DNA of 64,000 bases from Pleodorina starrii. Taxonomy: Eukaryota > Chlorophyta > Chlorophyceae > Chlamydomonadales > Volvocaceae. Location of the stretch: the NCBI GenBank assembly GCA_030267565.1, contig BRXU01000006.1, positions 4,080,001 to 4,144,000 of the forward strand. Reading direction: 5' to 3'. The notes under the pieces are model-generated. The model was not told where the DNA came from. It did no database searches and saw nothing but the letters and a program-made list of their open reading frames with translations. Numbering within the stretch: the stretch's first letter is position 1; the number at the start of each line of letters is the position of its first letter. The position numbers were made by a program, and so were the translations under genes. Shown here one piece after another: positions 44,462-56,900 of this stretch.

Positions 44462-47400
44462 TAACCCTAACCCTGCCGCCACCCGCATCGACGTGAACTC
44501 TCACGTCAAATTCCTTCCACATCAATATCCAATGTCCATGTCAACGTCCACGCCCACGCCCACGCCCACGCCCACTGTGCACGTCCGTTTCAACGTCCCC
44601 GTACAACGCCCACGTCGGCGTCCACTTGAAGGCCCGGGGCAAGGAGGAGCCGCTGGTCCTGCCGGCTGGTCCGGGTGCGTGATGGAGGCGCCCTGGGATG
44701 TGCTGGCGGTGGAGGGAGACCGCTGCCGCTCAGTGGCGGTGCCCCGGGGGCGAGGGCCGGACGAGGACGGACAGCTGCCCTTCGCCGTGGCAACTGGTGC
44801 GTGCGTGCGTGCGGTGGTGCGTGCCTGTGCATGTGTTACGTGAGTGGTGTGTTATATGGGTGCGCGCCCATCCCTCTTATCCCTTGTTAAGTCTCGCCGT
44901 GACTCTCTACGCCGCAATGTTTTGCGACCTCGTTTTCCCGCTTCCACCAACTCCTCCTGTCCTGTCCTGCCCTGACCTAACCTATCCTGCCGGGACCATG
45001 CTCTCTCTCACTTTGCACACCCCGCTGCTGCTGCTGCTGCTTCGCGGCCGCACCAGCCAAGAGCGGGCTGGTGGGAGGGCTGCTGGGTCCTCCGGCGCTG
45101 CTGCCCCCCTCCAAGGCGGCCGGGCCCTCGTCGCTGTTCCTGGGCCTCATGCAGGTACGGATGGCTGAGTTGGTTGGGCGGTTGGAGCGGTTGGATGGGT
45201 TGGTTGGGCGGTTGGAGCGGTTGGCTGGGTTGGGCGGTGGGGTCGTCGAGTTCGGCCAGTTTTGTCGAAAGCGGCATGACGGAGAGTACGACACACGGTT
45301 TGCTAGATCCTCACCACTTCGGGAGGGGAAACATACCGGCAAGTCGATATTCCGTTGTGCCCTATCGTTATTGCCGTACCGTTGTCAACACCCGATGTGG
45401 ACGGACGCAGAGCGTGTTGCACCACGTGCGCTGGACCCCCGACCCATGGGCCATGATGTCCGGAAGCTACACCGAAGAGCCCGGAGCGGCAGCTGCCGGC
45501 GGCGGCGGCGGCGGCGGTGGATCCACCGCCAGCGTCCATCCGTCCGCCGCCGCAGGCGGCGGCGGCAGCGGCGCCGCCGCTGCTGCGTCCGGGCGCGGCG
45601 GCGCGCCGGGGGCGGCGGCGCCGACGCACGGCCACGGCGGCGGCGGCGGCGGCGCGGGCTCCGCTTGGTCCACGTCGACTTGCGCGCTGGCGTCACATCC
45701 GGAGCGGGACGTGTATCTGTCCGGTGGGTCCACTGCCGTGGTGTGTGGGTGTTACAGTGGGCTCCAGAGTCCAGACCCTCGTACTGCAAAGGGTAGAGGC
45801 AGCTGGCCAGCTGGTCGGCCACGGGGGCTGTCCATGATTGGAGGGGACTTGGGGTTGTTTGACGTTGCCTACCGTCGCTTGCCGTGTCACTCCCCGCCTT
45901 GGCACGCCGGCGGCGGCGGCGAGTGTAGCGCATTGGCTAGACAAGGCACGGTAGCGTTCTCCGGCAACTGACCGACCATGTACGGCAATGTACGACAGGT
46001 AGCAACGGCCAGCTGGTCTACCAGTGGCGGTTCGGCGAGCAGCTCGCCTCCAGCGCCTACGTGCCCTGCCTGGAGCCACACAGCGCCTCCGCCGCCGCGG
46101 CGCTGGCGGCGGCGGCGGCGGCGCGCGCGCGCAGCGCCAGCGGCGGCGGCGCCGTGCCCACCGTCGGCGCCGCCGCCGTCGGCGCCGCCGTGGCGGCGGC
46201 GCTGGACCTGCAGGCCTCCCACTGGGGTCACGCTACGGCAGTGTCGTACAGCAGCCCCGCCGGCGGTCGCTTCGCCGGCATTGGCGAGGGCGGGCTGGTG
46301 GCGATGTGGCGCACGGATGTGTTGGGGCTCGGGGGGCTGGGCTACGCGGATTGGACACATCAGGTGGGTGGATGGGTGGGTGGGGCTGAGCTGCTGCTGC
46401 TGCTGGCCACACAAGGGGCTGAGGCTGCTGCTGGTCTTTTCACCCGGTGCAGCATGAAGAGCGTCCTTAGATGGACGGGAGGGGGGAGCAAAGACGGCGG
46501 ACAGGGCTGGCGGGCGGGAGGAGGACCGCGGGGAAAGGGAGGGAGGGAGGGAGGGAGCGGTGTGGCGCTGAGAGCTGGTCTTGCACACGGGAGGTGGCGG
46601 AGGAGGAGGCGGAGGAGGTTGTGACATCCCCAAAATCTCTTCGTCACGTTCCTGCCCAACCTACCGGTACCTCCCCAACCTACCGGTACCCCCAACCTTC
46701 CTCTTCCCTACTCCCCCCCCCATCAGTGCGTGGTCCGCCACGGCCGCGGTGTTGTGTTCGTGGGTGACAGCGGCAGCCAACTGCTGGTGGCGGGGCAGGG
46801 CGACCGGGGCGGACTGGTGGGCTGGTGGGACTCGCTGGCCCCGCCGGCCGCCGCCTGTGTGGCGGAGATACGGGGGCGCAAGGCGCTGCCGACGGCGCTG
46901 ACGCTGCTGAGACCGGACGCGGGCGGCGTGCTGGTGTTTGGGGACGAATCGGGTGGGTGGGGGGGTGGGTGGGTGGGTGGGTGGGTGGGTGGGTGGGTGG
47001 GTGGGTGGGTGGGTGGGTGGGTGGGTGGGTGGGTGGGTGGGTGGGTGGGTGGGTGGGTGGGTGGGAGGGGGGGTGGGGGGGGTGGGAGGGGGGGTGGGGG
47101 GGGTGAGGGGTTGGGGGTGGGGGGTTGGGGGTTGGGGGGGGGGGGGTTGGGGGTTGGGGTTTGGGGGTGGGGGGTTGGGGGTGGGGGTGGGGGGTGGGGG
47201 GGTGGGGGTGGGGGGGTGGGGGTGGGGGGTGGGGGGGTGGGGGGTGGGGGTGGGGGGGGGGGTGGGGGTGGGGGGGTGGGGTGGGGTGGGGGTGGGGGGG
47301 GGGGGTGGGGGGGGGGGGGGGGGGTGGGGGGGTGGGGGGGGGGGGGGGGGGGGGGGTGGGTGGTGGGGTGGGTGGGTGGGTGGGGGGGGGGTGAGGGGGG

Positions 47401-48665
47401 TGAGGGGGGTGAGGGGGGTGAGGGGGGTGAGGGGGGTGAGGGGGGTGAGGGTCCTGAAAGGACACCGACAGCCTGACCCACCTCCGAGCGATCCATTGGG
47501 CTCCACTCACCGCATTCCATTCACCGCCTGACCGCCATTCTGCAGTATCACCGCCTGACCGCCATGCACGCCGTACCTACCTACCTGCCCCTCCAGCTGC
47601 TGTACCTCCCCCTTCCCCATCCCCTACCCTACCCTACCCCCGCACCCCAAACCCGCAACCCACCCTCAACCCACCCACCACCCGCACAGGCGAGCTGGTG
47701 GCGACGGACCTGCGCATGATGTCCGCTCGCGAGTTCATCTGGACCCTCCCCCGCCTCCACTCCGGACCCATCACCGCCATTTCGCAGTGGGGCCCCTCAG
47801 CAGCCGGACTGCTCAACCTGCCGCCACCGCCACCACCACCACCGCCCCACGCCTCACACGGAGCGGCGGCGGCGGCGGCTGCCGCCTCCTCCCCATCAGG
47901 GGGTGTCTCCCGGCACCCTCATCAGCCCTCGGGGCCGCTGCATGCCCGCATGAGCAACCTGTTGGTGACGGGCGGCAAGGACGGCAGCCTGGCGCTGGTG
48001 GATATCAGCTCCGGACAGGTGGGGGGCCGGGGGGGTGGGGGGCGGGGTTGGAAGGGGGGACAGGTGGGCGGAGGTGGGGGAGGGGTAAGTGGAGTAAGAG
48101 GCCGCAGCGTTGGAGGGTGGAGAGGTGGCGGGTTTCGGGAGATTGGGACTGGGACTGAGACTGGGTGTGGGTGTGGGTTTTGAGGGCTGGGGCGGAGGGT
48201 ACCTTGGTGGTTTACGGCCGGCGGCGGTGGGTCGTGATGGGTCGGCGTCGCGATATGGGTCTCATCTCCGGTCTCATCGTCCCACCCTCTCCCTCCCGCC
48301 CCCCGCCCCCCGGCCCTGTTCGCCAACGTCACCGCCGCCCTCTTGCCCCGGCCCCACCGCAACCCGCCCCTCAAAACACACACGGGCCCCCGCAGGTGGT
48401 TTCCTCCCTGGAGAGAGCGCACTGCACCACCCGCACAGGCCTTCCCGGACTGCTGGCGGCGGCGGCAGCCTCAGCCGCCGGCGGTGGCGGCGGTCCGCGG
48501 CCGGTCGACCGCAGCGTGGTTCGCCGCTCGCGGCCGCCCGGCGCGTCGGGTGTAGCGGTGGGCGGGTTGGTGTGTATGCCCGACGCGGGGGTGCTGAGCT
48601 GCGGCGCGGATGGAGTGGTGAGGTACCATCCCCTTAGTCCGCAGCTGCTGGACCTGAGGCGGTAG
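29807..48665 (+). CDS. RAV1: RAV1/DMXL (rabconnectin-3 alpha) homologue, V-ATPase assembly factor
   Basis: Scaffold of the RAVE complex that rejoins V1 and Vo sectors of the V-ATPase on endomembranes (role from family). Exons: 29807-30004, 30503-30814, 31236-32364, 32825-33015, 33304-33474, 33852-33881, 34177-35929, 36323-39284, 39749-40001, 40434-40638, 41125-41325, 41578-41815, 42076-42183, 42408-42609, 42783-44205, 44632-44796, 45057-45154, 45411-45723, 45999-46363, 46727-46952, 47690-48018, 48396-48665; 3,713 aa, against about 3,030 in human DMXL. N-terminal WD-type repeats lie in exons 1-7. The Rav1 C-domain spans exons 8-14: LPPYHPGAVHALVAKGKL, NWWRLCGL, CALLYLALGRKALLLSLFR, SAAKNAFALLGQHRYELAAA, and DPQLALLVARLLDPP. 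C-terminal WD repeats are in exons 18-22 (LASHPERDVYLSG, NLLVTGGKDGSLALVD). The expansion is Gly/Ala/Pro tracts. The end of exon 1 and start of exon 16 are the least certain. Confidence 0.88.
33660..33708. repeat. (GGT)n microsatellite in RAV1-like intron 5
   Basis: About 15 GGT units on the plus strand, within the intron between 33474 and the 30-base exon at 33852. A similar (GGT)n lies at 49190-49222 downstream of the gene. Confidence 0.9.
33852..33881 (+). other. 30-base microexon of the RAV1-like gene
   Basis: A 10-codon exon (GAYAEVRSYQ) between a CAG acceptor after a cytosine-rich tract and a GTGGGT donor. It is phase 0 on both sides and in frame with exons 5 and 7. Skipping it would leave the reading frame intact, so either form would make protein. 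Confidence 0.55.
40140..40240. repeat. 16-bp tandem repeat in RAV1-like intron 9
   Basis: About six copies of a TGCTTGAGCTGCGCTG-type unit, one of them interrupted by CGGTG. Confidence 0.85.
40725..41110. repeat. (TG)n tract and CCAAC/CCAAAA minisatellite in RAV1-like intron 10
   Basis: A (TG)n run at about 40728-40768 is followed by CCTGA/CCCAACC words. From about 40950 there is an array of CCCAACCCAACCCAACCCAA with regularly spaced CCCAAAACC interruptions every 30 bases or so, ending just before the exon 11 acceptor at 41124. The strand asymmetry (almost no G on the plus strand) is marked. Confidence 0.9.
42260..42307. repeat. Six units of the 8-bp minisatellite family in RAV1-like intron 13
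   Basis: GGGTCGAT GGGCCCAT GGGTCGGT AGGCCCGC GGGTCGAT GGGCCTGT in perfect 8-base register. These are the same unit types as the 2.4-kb array at 13.2-15.6 kb, differing mainly by C-to-T changes at the unit ends. Confidence 0.8.
44206..44631 (+). other. In-frame, stop-free intron 15 of the RAV1-like gene (possible retained intron)
   Basis: 426 bases (142 codons) lie between the exon 15 donor GTGAGT and the exon 16 acceptor. The host reading frame stays open throughout and would add a long run of Asp-Pro/Glu-Pro dipeptides from CCCGAA/CCCGAC hexamers (about 44325-44465), which end in telomere-like CCCTAACCCTAACCC. Splicing is assumed in the model; the alternative acceptor at 44643 is also in phase. 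Confidence 0.5.
46951..47455. repeat. Extremely G-rich low-complexity intron segment
   Basis: About 500 bases of the plus (sense) strand contain almost only G and T: (GGGT)n first, then GGGGGTT and G-run mixtures, then GGGGGGTGA units. It occupies most of RAV1-like intron 20 (46953-47689). Dozens of runs of three or more G give strong G-quadruplex potential in both DNA and pre-mRNA. Confidence 0.9.
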
Positions 48666-50949
48666 GAGATGAGGAGGGCGGCAGAGGGCCGAGGGGGGCG
48701 GGAGGGTAGGGGGACGGTTCGGGTGCCATGCCGGCGCGCGGCGCGTTGGGGGCTGAGGCGCTTGGGGCGTAGGAGTTCGGGGCTGAGGCGTCTGGGGAGA
48801 AGGCTGGGGACTGGGGTGGGGATTGAGGCGGTGATGCGGTGATGAAGGTATATGTGTGTGTTTTGGTGGGGCGGTGCGGCTTGGTTGGCGAGTGTCGTGG
48901 CGGTGGTGGCGTGTGCGAGAGTGAGAGCAGTGAGCAGTGCGCAGGTGAGGGGATGCGGTGTGGGCTGTGTGGGGACGTGGAGGCTTGTGGACATGTGGGG
49001 AGGTGGGATGGTGGGGGCGGCTCGCGGTACGGAGGGAGGGGGCGGGGCCCGTGTGGCAATTTCATTGTTCTTGTCTTTGTCCTTGCTTCTAGGGCTATTG
49101 AATGTGTGGACTGGCTTTGCTGGATCGGGCGGCTGGCTAGATCGGGCTTGCACGTGATGCGGGGTTTATAGTGGCCCGGCTACCTGCCACGGGTGGTGGT
49201 GGTGGTGGTGGTGGTGGTGGTGTTCCTTCGCACATTTCAGTTCAGGACGATGGGCTCGTTGTGTGTATGAAGGCAGTCTGTCAGACCAAAAGGAGGAGGA
49301 GCACTGTCGCATACCGCTGCGGGGCTTCGCACGCACATGTGGCAACATGTGGCCAGTGAGGGGCGGGGGCTGCACGACCTCTCTCTGCCAAACACGTTCA
49401 CCCCGGCGCGCCTTTCCCTCCCGGAGGCTCCACCATCTGAGATCACAGTTTTCTAATCTCCTGGAGGCTGCTGAACATTACCGGTATACGGAAGCCGCCA
49501 AAGCGGTGGAGAGAGCCCCCTTCCCTTCCCTTCCCTTCCCTTCCCTTCCCTTCCCTTCCCTTCCCTTCCCTTCCCTTCCCTTCCCTTCCCTTCCCTTCCC
49601 TTCCCTTCCCTTCCCTTCCCTTCCCTTGCGATGCAGCCGCCGGGCGCTTCATGAATCGCTCCGGACGAATGGCCGTCGTACAACGAGAGCTCTGGCCGCA
49701 CCACCACCCGGACGTACGGCCCGCAGCTTCCCACCCCCAAGCACCCTCTGCCTATGCATCAAACGCGCATACCATCATAGCAATAAACACCCCTGAACCA
49801 TTTTGACCCCATGCCGATCACACATTGGAGCAATACACACACATCTATATCCGCCGCTGATGCCGATACCCCCTCCCTGCAATCTCCACCCAACCCCCTG
49901 GGCTGCGGAAGCGATTTTATTTACCCCCTGCCCCTGGAGCTTCCTCCTCAGTCACATCAACAGCCCCGTGAGCCACATACATCAACGGACATTCCACACC
50001 CTATTATTCTGATCGATCAATGGCAATGTACGGCAAATCACCAATATAGCAGAAGTGTATGGCAAATCACCAAGATGAGAGCCCTTGCCGGTGCGGCCCG
50101 CCCGGCCGCCGTCCCGCCACAGCTCTGCAGACCCCCAACCTCCCGGACCCACACCAGAAGCCAACCAACCAACCAACCAACCTGCGCGTGTAAAAGCCCC
50201 ATCTGCCTTCCCTCCACCCTGCCTGCACACGCTGAAACACGAGGTCACGCATCAATCCACCCGCTGTGAAAGGGGCTGCGAGAGGAGGGTCGATTTGCGT
50301 ATGGCTTTGCTGCCGGACCAATTCGGTCCGGACGCCTCCAAAACAAAAAACACAGAGAGCGTTGTGCAAAGCGACACAAAGCCCTGGTTGCGGGCCGGGG
50401 CGGGGGGCGAGGTCAGGAGAAACGACATACGACCCCTTTCAGTGCCATCCGAGTACGATTTGGTACTGTACGGTACATGTACGACATCAGACCGTGCACG
50501 TAACGGATGCATCGCCCGTCCGGAGAGAAGAAAGTGCGATGCACACACACAGGAACAGGAACACACACACACACAGACACGGACGCGCAAGATGACGCAG
50601 GGGGTTCGCTACGGCCGCGCGCCTCTGCCATAGAATCTCGAGATGTGCTCATTGTGAAGGTGGGGTGCAATGTGGGGGGATGCGATATGATATGAGGATG
50701 TAGCCATGCGATGTGGAATGTAAAATGTGGCCATATGTCTTAATTCGGCGTCTCATAGCGCCCCTTCCCCCCCGACCCCCAACACCCCTCACCCCTGAGG
50801 TATCTTCCTTATTACCCCCCCCCCACACACACACACACAGAAGCGCATGCCCAACGGTGGCAACAACATCTGCCCCATCGCGTTAGGCATCCCTCCAAAG
50901 GCCGGTCGTGTGAACGCGAGCGACGGCACCCAGCCCAGCTCAGCTCAGC
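48666..50949. other. Convergent intergenic region between RAV1-like and the large minus-strand gene
   Basis: Holds both 3' UTRs. Features seen: (GGT)n at 49190-49222, (CCCTT)n at 49516-49627, AACC repeats near 50160-50180, and CA/CT dinucleotide runs near 50545-50580 and 50825-50840. TGTAA poly(A)-like words on the plus strand occur only at 50186 and 50717. No protein gene is recognised. Confidence 0.5.
49516..49627. repeat. (CCCTT)n pentanucleotide array
   Basis: About 22 nearly perfect CCCTT units, purine/pyrimidine-asymmetric, so able to form triplex DNA. The Gly-Lys-Glu frames on the other strand are repeat artefacts. Confidence 0.95.
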
Positions 50950-53900
50950 TCATGTGGCCGCAGCGCCCGGCGGCCGTTCCGGAATGCGTGACGACAGCGG
51001 CGGCCCCAACGGCGCCCGCCCCACCCGCAGCTGCCCCTTGGCCTTGGACCCGCGCCGCTGCGCCGCCGCCGCCGCTGCTTCCGACGCCGCCGCCGACACC
51101 GGCGGCGGCGCCTCCAGCGCCGCCGCCAGCCCTCCGTCGTGCTGCTGAGCGGTTCCCAGTCGCCGCTGCGGCGCCACCACGGCGGGCAGACGGGGCGTGG
51201 TGGCGGGGGAGCGGTTGCTGCTGCTGCTGCCGGGTAGCACCACTTGAGAGAGCGGCGTGAGGGAGGGAGAGGTCTGGGCGGTGGAGGCGCGGGGGGCGAG
51301 TGTTGCCGAGGAGCCGGAGGCGGCGAGAGGCGTGACCAGGCTACCCCGGCCGGAGGCCGTCCCCGGGCGCTGCTGCTGCTGCTGCAGGGTGGAGACGGAG
51401 ACTGCGGCGGAGAGTGAGGCTGAGGGGGTAAGCGGCTGCGTGTGCTGCTGAGGCGGCGGCAGCGGCGGTTGGTAGGGTTGCAGGGAGGCGGTGATTGGCG
51501 GCAGCGTCCCATTCCAGGAAGAAGATTCGGTCAGGGGCGGCGAGCCGCCCGCCGCCGCGGCCCTCACCGGGGCGGCGGCGGCGGCTTCGACGCCGGCGGC
51601 GGCAGGGTGCCCTGCGGCGCCCTCCGACGGTCCAACAGAAGAGGACCCCGGCCGCGCCGCCTCCGTGACGGTCTGATGGTCGCCGCTGGCGGCGGCGGCG
51701 GAGGCGGCGGAGTGACCCATGGGTCCGCCGCTGCCGTCGCCGCCGTGCACCGGCGGGCTGCCCAGCCGAGCCTGGCTGGCGGCGCTGCCACCGGCACTGG
51801 GTATGCGGGCGAGGCTGCTGCCCTCTCGGCCGCTGCCGACGCGGCTGACGACGCGAGCCAGCCCCGGTGCCGAGCCCGGCGGTGACTGCTGCTGCGGCGG
51901 CGGCGTCAGCCGTAACCCGCTGGAGGTCCGGAGGAGCGGCACCGCCTCCGCCTCCGCCTCCGCCGTCGCCGTCGCCGCCGCCGCCGCCAGGTCTCGCGAG
52001 GAGGTCCCCCTGACGTGAGTTCCGTCCGCCGACGTCGGTGGCGGCAGCGGCGCCGTCGACGGCGTGGCCGGAAACGTGTAGTGGATGTACAGCCCCGGCG
52101 GCGCCGACCCCGCCACCGCCGTCGACGGCGGCGCCAGGTACGATGTCGGTGTGGAGCGACGGATCGCCTCCGCCGCCGCCGCGGGGGGGATCATGCCGGC
52201 CGGCGGCGGCAACGGCGGCAGCAGCTGGCCCGCGGCGGGGTAAGCGCCACTGCCGCCGCCGCCGCCGTTGACACCAGCAGGCGGCAAGCCTCCTGCCTGG
52301 TACGGCATGGAGGTCTGCCGTACAGGCGGCAGCGCCGCCTGTGACGACGGGAGGAAGCTGTGGCGCGGCGACAGCGTCTGCGCGCCGCCCTCGCCGCCCC
52401 CGCCGCCGCCGCTGCGCTCCGGGGCGGCACCCCAGGCCGCCGCCGGCCCCGCCGCCGCCAGCTTCGATTGCGCCTTGTTGTGTGCGTCGACGAGGCTGCT
52501 GATCTGGGTGCTCCCGAGGGTGCCGCCGCCGCCGCCGCCGGCGCCCTGTTTCCGCCGGGAGCTGAGCGGGTGCGCGAGGCCCAGACCGCCACCGCCGCCG
52601 CCACCACCGCCCCCGGGCACTCCTGCAGCGCCGTAGTACTCCTCCTGTCTGCTCTGCCGTACGCCGCGGCCCAGCAGCAGCAGCTCGTACATGGCCCGCG
52701 GGTCGGGCTGTACGGCACACTTGGCGGCCTGCCGCCGCTGCGCCACGAAATGGGCGCTGCGGGAGGAGAGAAAGTCCTGGGCACGAGGGTCCTGTGGCGG
52801 GAGGTGGCGAGAGGTGGTATGAGGGGGATAGACGGGGCCGGGCGGGTTTGAGAAAGACTAAACCCGGAGAATGATTGGATAAAGCGCATACAGGTAAGTA
52901 ACCGGGGCCGGGGCGCAGGGGGGGTGGGGCGGAGGCCGGGAGCGTTCGGGGTTATGTGCTCCAACACGGACCCCAATGTGGGTAACTCACGAGGGCCGCG
53001 GCTGCCTGCCTCGTTCTCACCTGCAAGATCGCTGGCAGCGGCGGCAGGTCATCCCGGCTCAGCACCATCCCCAGCGGCGGCGACGTCGACACCGACGTCA
53101 TCGCCGCGATGCCGTACGACCCCAACGACTCCGACGTCACCATCGGCATCTCCGCCGCGCCATCGCTGCCGCCGGCGCCATCTGCCACCGCCGCTGCGGC
53201 GGCGGCGGCGGCGCCGCCGTCGCTCGGCTGCTGCTGCTGCTGCTGCTGCTGGACGCTGCTGCGGGGCGAGCCAGGCGCCGAGATCGCGCGGCCGGTGGCG
53301 CGCATGTGCGATTGCAGGATCCGGATCACCGCTGGATCCAGATCCAGCGGGTACGGCTGGATCCCGGCGGCCGTGAAGGCGCCGCGGCGGCGGGCCGAGC
53401 AGATGCGCTTGTTTTCGCCCGAATTGGGCAACGTGGAGCACGCCGGCGGATACAGCCGCCGCCCGCAGCCGCTGCTGCCGCGGCCGCCGCTGTCGGACGA
53501 GCCGCCGCCGCCGCCGCCGCTGCCGTCGCCACCCGATAACGAATCATCGGAGCGGCGCCAGGGCCGGAAGCGGCGCTTGATGGTTCCGTGGCTGGTGTAG
53601 CTGAGTCCAAACTCCGAGGCGAAAGCGGACGTGCCGGCGGGCAGCTGCGCGGAATGGAACAGAGCAAGACGGCTCGTCGTCGGCGCCCCCGCCGCCTCCG
53701 CCGTCGCCACCGCCGCCGCCGCCGCGCCCGGCGACGACGATGACGCCTGCGACGCCTCCGCCTTTGGCAGCTGCCATTGCGGCTGCTGCGAGCGGCTCAA
53801 CGACGATGCGTGGGAGCGCTCCGAATCCAGCGCCTCCGCCGCCGCCGCCGCCGTCGCCGTCGCCTCCGCCGCCACCGCCGCTCCCTGGTGAGGTTTGCCG

Positions 53901-56900
53901 CCGTTGTCTGGGCTGAGGAACGCCAAGCCGTCGCCCTCCGGCGGCAGACCACTGCCATCGTCGTACTCGTCGTCGTACTCCACGTCGTACTGCCCCCGCG
54001 ACAGCTGCTCCTGCTCAAGCTGCCGCAGCTTCTGCTGCAACAGCTCCAGGGAAAGCTGGGGGGGCGGCGGCGGCGGCGGCAGCCGCCGCCGCGGCGCCGC
54101 TGGCGGCGCCGCGGTTGGCGCCGCCTCCGCCTCCGGCGGCGGCACCGCCTCCGCCGCCCCCTCGACCGCGTCCGCGGCCTCGCCGGCGGCCATCTCCGCC
54201 TCCGCCACCGCGGCGCCCTCCTCCGCCTCCGCCTCCGCCGCCTCCGCCTCCGCTCCCAGTTGCGACGTCCTCGGCGTCGGGCTGGGCGGCAGCAGCGGCC
54301 CATACACGCCCGCCCGGCGCTGCGCCTCCGCCGTCTCATCGCACATCCCCACGCTCGCGTCACAGCTGTAGCTGCCGCCGTCGCTCACGTCGTACCCCGC
54401 CGCCGCCGCCGCATCATCCGCCCCCAACCCCGGCCGCGACGGCGACGGCAGCGCGGAACGACCCGTGACGCTCAGCTCGTACGGCAGACCGTGCAGCGCC
54501 GCCGCGCTGTCGTGCGTCGAGACGGCGGCCAGCGACGCCAGGGCCTCCGCCGTGGCCGCCGCTGCCAGCACCTCCGGCGCCAATACGATGTGGCTGGGTA
54601 CGGCACCTCCGGAGGTACGGCTGGGGATGGCGGAGCAGGATTGGTGGCGGTGGTGTCGTGCGGATTGCACGTCGCGTCGTCGGCTGCTTTCTCGCCGCGA
54701 GCTCATTTGCGGCATGGACATGTTGCGTCGCAGCTTCGTCCTGCGGTCGGCGGCGGCGGCCTCCAGCTCCTCCGACAGCGCATCAGCGGCGGTGGCGACG
54801 GCGGCGACAGTGGAATCCTCGACGAAGGGCGACGGCGACGGCGGCGCCGTGTCGTCGTCCTCGTTGTCGTACAGCCCCGCCTCCGCCGTCGGCGGCGGCG
54901 GCGGCGGCGGCAGCAACGTTACGGTGGCGCCGCTGACGGAGGCGGCGCCGCTGGCGGAGGCGCCGCCGCTGGCGGCGGCACCGGCGCCGACGCCCCCGCC
55001 GCCGGGAGCCGAGGTACGGGAGCGGATGGCTCCGGGGATGGAGCCAGGTACGCTCGTGTTATCGCCGCGCAGGGAGCGCGCGCGGGTCGCATTGTGGCCG
55101 GCGTCGGACTCCGAATCTGGGGTGCAACCAACCGATCAACCAACCAACAACCAACCAACCAACGTCAGCGGGGGGCACGGGGGAGAATGCTGTCAAGACT
55201 CGCGGCAGGCTCAAGAGTTGGTTCCGCGGACGCCCTCAGCCAACCCAACTCCCAGCGCCATTTATGGCAGTAAGGGGATACCGGTACTGCTAGCACCATC
55301 ACCATTAGGGTAAGAGGTAACGATACGAGGCGCAAACCTGCTGGTGGGTGTGTGAGGCTGTGTGTGTGGGTGGCTGTGTGGCTGCGTGGTCGTTCGCATG
55401 CCGGTAATGACATTAGTGTGAGAGACCCATTGCCGTACACACTCACTCATTCGCCTCACGGCGGCGGACAGGAGCGTGTCCTGCCGCGCGGCGCCGTGCG
55501 GGTTCCGCCCCGGGTCCACGTACGGCCCCCAGATGTTGTACGGCACGCTCCGGTTGCGTTCCGCGATGACGGTGTACTTCCAGGGCCGGGGCACGGGCCT
55601 GCGCGCGCGCACGTATGGAGGGTGTGTGTGTGCGTGTGAGTGTGAATGTGTGGATGTGAGTGTGTGTGTGTGTGTGTGTGAAAGCCGGGGACGAGGACGG
55701 GGGCCGCGACGGCTACGCAACAATGCAGTGAGTGGGCCGATGTTGCAAGCAGGCTGGCAGGCAGTACGGCACGGTACAGCACGGCACGGTGCGGCGCTCC
55801 ACTCACTTTTCGTCCCTCAGGATGATGTCGTACTTGACCCGCGGCGGCTCGTTGCCGGGCACACTGACCTCCCCCTCCACTGCATACGTGAAGCGCCAGG
55901 GCTGTCGACCGTTGAGCCGAGCGCCCAGAGAGCCGGCGGAGCCTGGGGCCAGGTCGGCAGCGGCAGGTTTCATTTAGGGTTTTAGGGTTTAGGGTTTTAG
56001 GGTTTTCGGGGTCTGAGGTTTAGCGCGAGGGGGACAGCCAGCCAAAGCAAGCTGACTGGCTAGCTCCAAACACACACACCAGGGTCGGTCGGTTCGCCCT
56101 TAGGGCCGCGCCTCTCTCTCGCTCTCTCGCTCCCTCGGGGGGGGGGCGGTACTTGGCTACGGTTCTCCTTCATTACCCCACGCCCCGCCCTGCCCCGCCA
56201 GCCCCCCGCTCATCTCCCTCCCCCTTATCCCCCCCCCCCGCCACGCACGCACCCTCGCCGCTCAGTCCCGCCCGCGCCGCCGCCCTCGCCGCCCGCCGCT
56301 CCGCCCGCTTCTGCGCCCGCCGCGCCGCTCGCTCCTCCGGCGTCTCCTCCGGCCGCTCACCCGCCTCCCCCTCCCCCTGCCCCTCCCCCTCCCCTTCCGC
56401 CGCCGAGGCGGAGGCAGATGCGGAGGCGGAGGGGGAGGAGGAGGAGGCCGAGGAGGCCTCCCCTCCCGCCCCCGAGTAGTAGTTGTAGTACTCGACGCGG
56501 GGGACGCCTGCGGGCAGGTGTGGGGGGGAGAGAGTCGCAGCGGGTGGACGTCGGGGCGTGCGCGGGAGGGCAGAAAAGATTATTATTCACCGCAGCTAGG
56601 AGCTGTGTGTGGGGGCTGTGTGTAGGGGCTGTGTGTAGGGGCTGTGTGTGGGGGCTGTGTGTGTAGGGGCTGTGTGTAGGGGCTGTGTGTGTAGGGGCTG
56701 TGTGTAGGGGCTGTGTGTGTGTCGTTAGGGTTTTAGGGTTTTAGGGTTTTAGGGGCTGTGTGTAGGGGCTGTGTGTGTAGGGGCTGTGTGTGGGGGCTGT
56801 GTGTGTAGGGGCTGTGTGTAGGGGCTGTGTGTGTAGGGGCTGTGTGTGTAGGGGCTGTGTAACTGTTACATATCTGCCGGGCCGACACTGGCCGGGGGCG

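Noticed and set aside
46661..47520. Long Pro-rich and Gly/Trp-rich ORFs on both strands around 46.7-47.5 kb
   Set aside because: Repeat translations of the G-rich RAV1-like intron; the real exon is 46727-46952.
53777..55273. 498-codon Arg-rich plus-strand ORF
   Set aside because: Antisense shadow of exon 14 of the minus-strand gene; the sense frame fits splice phases on both sides.
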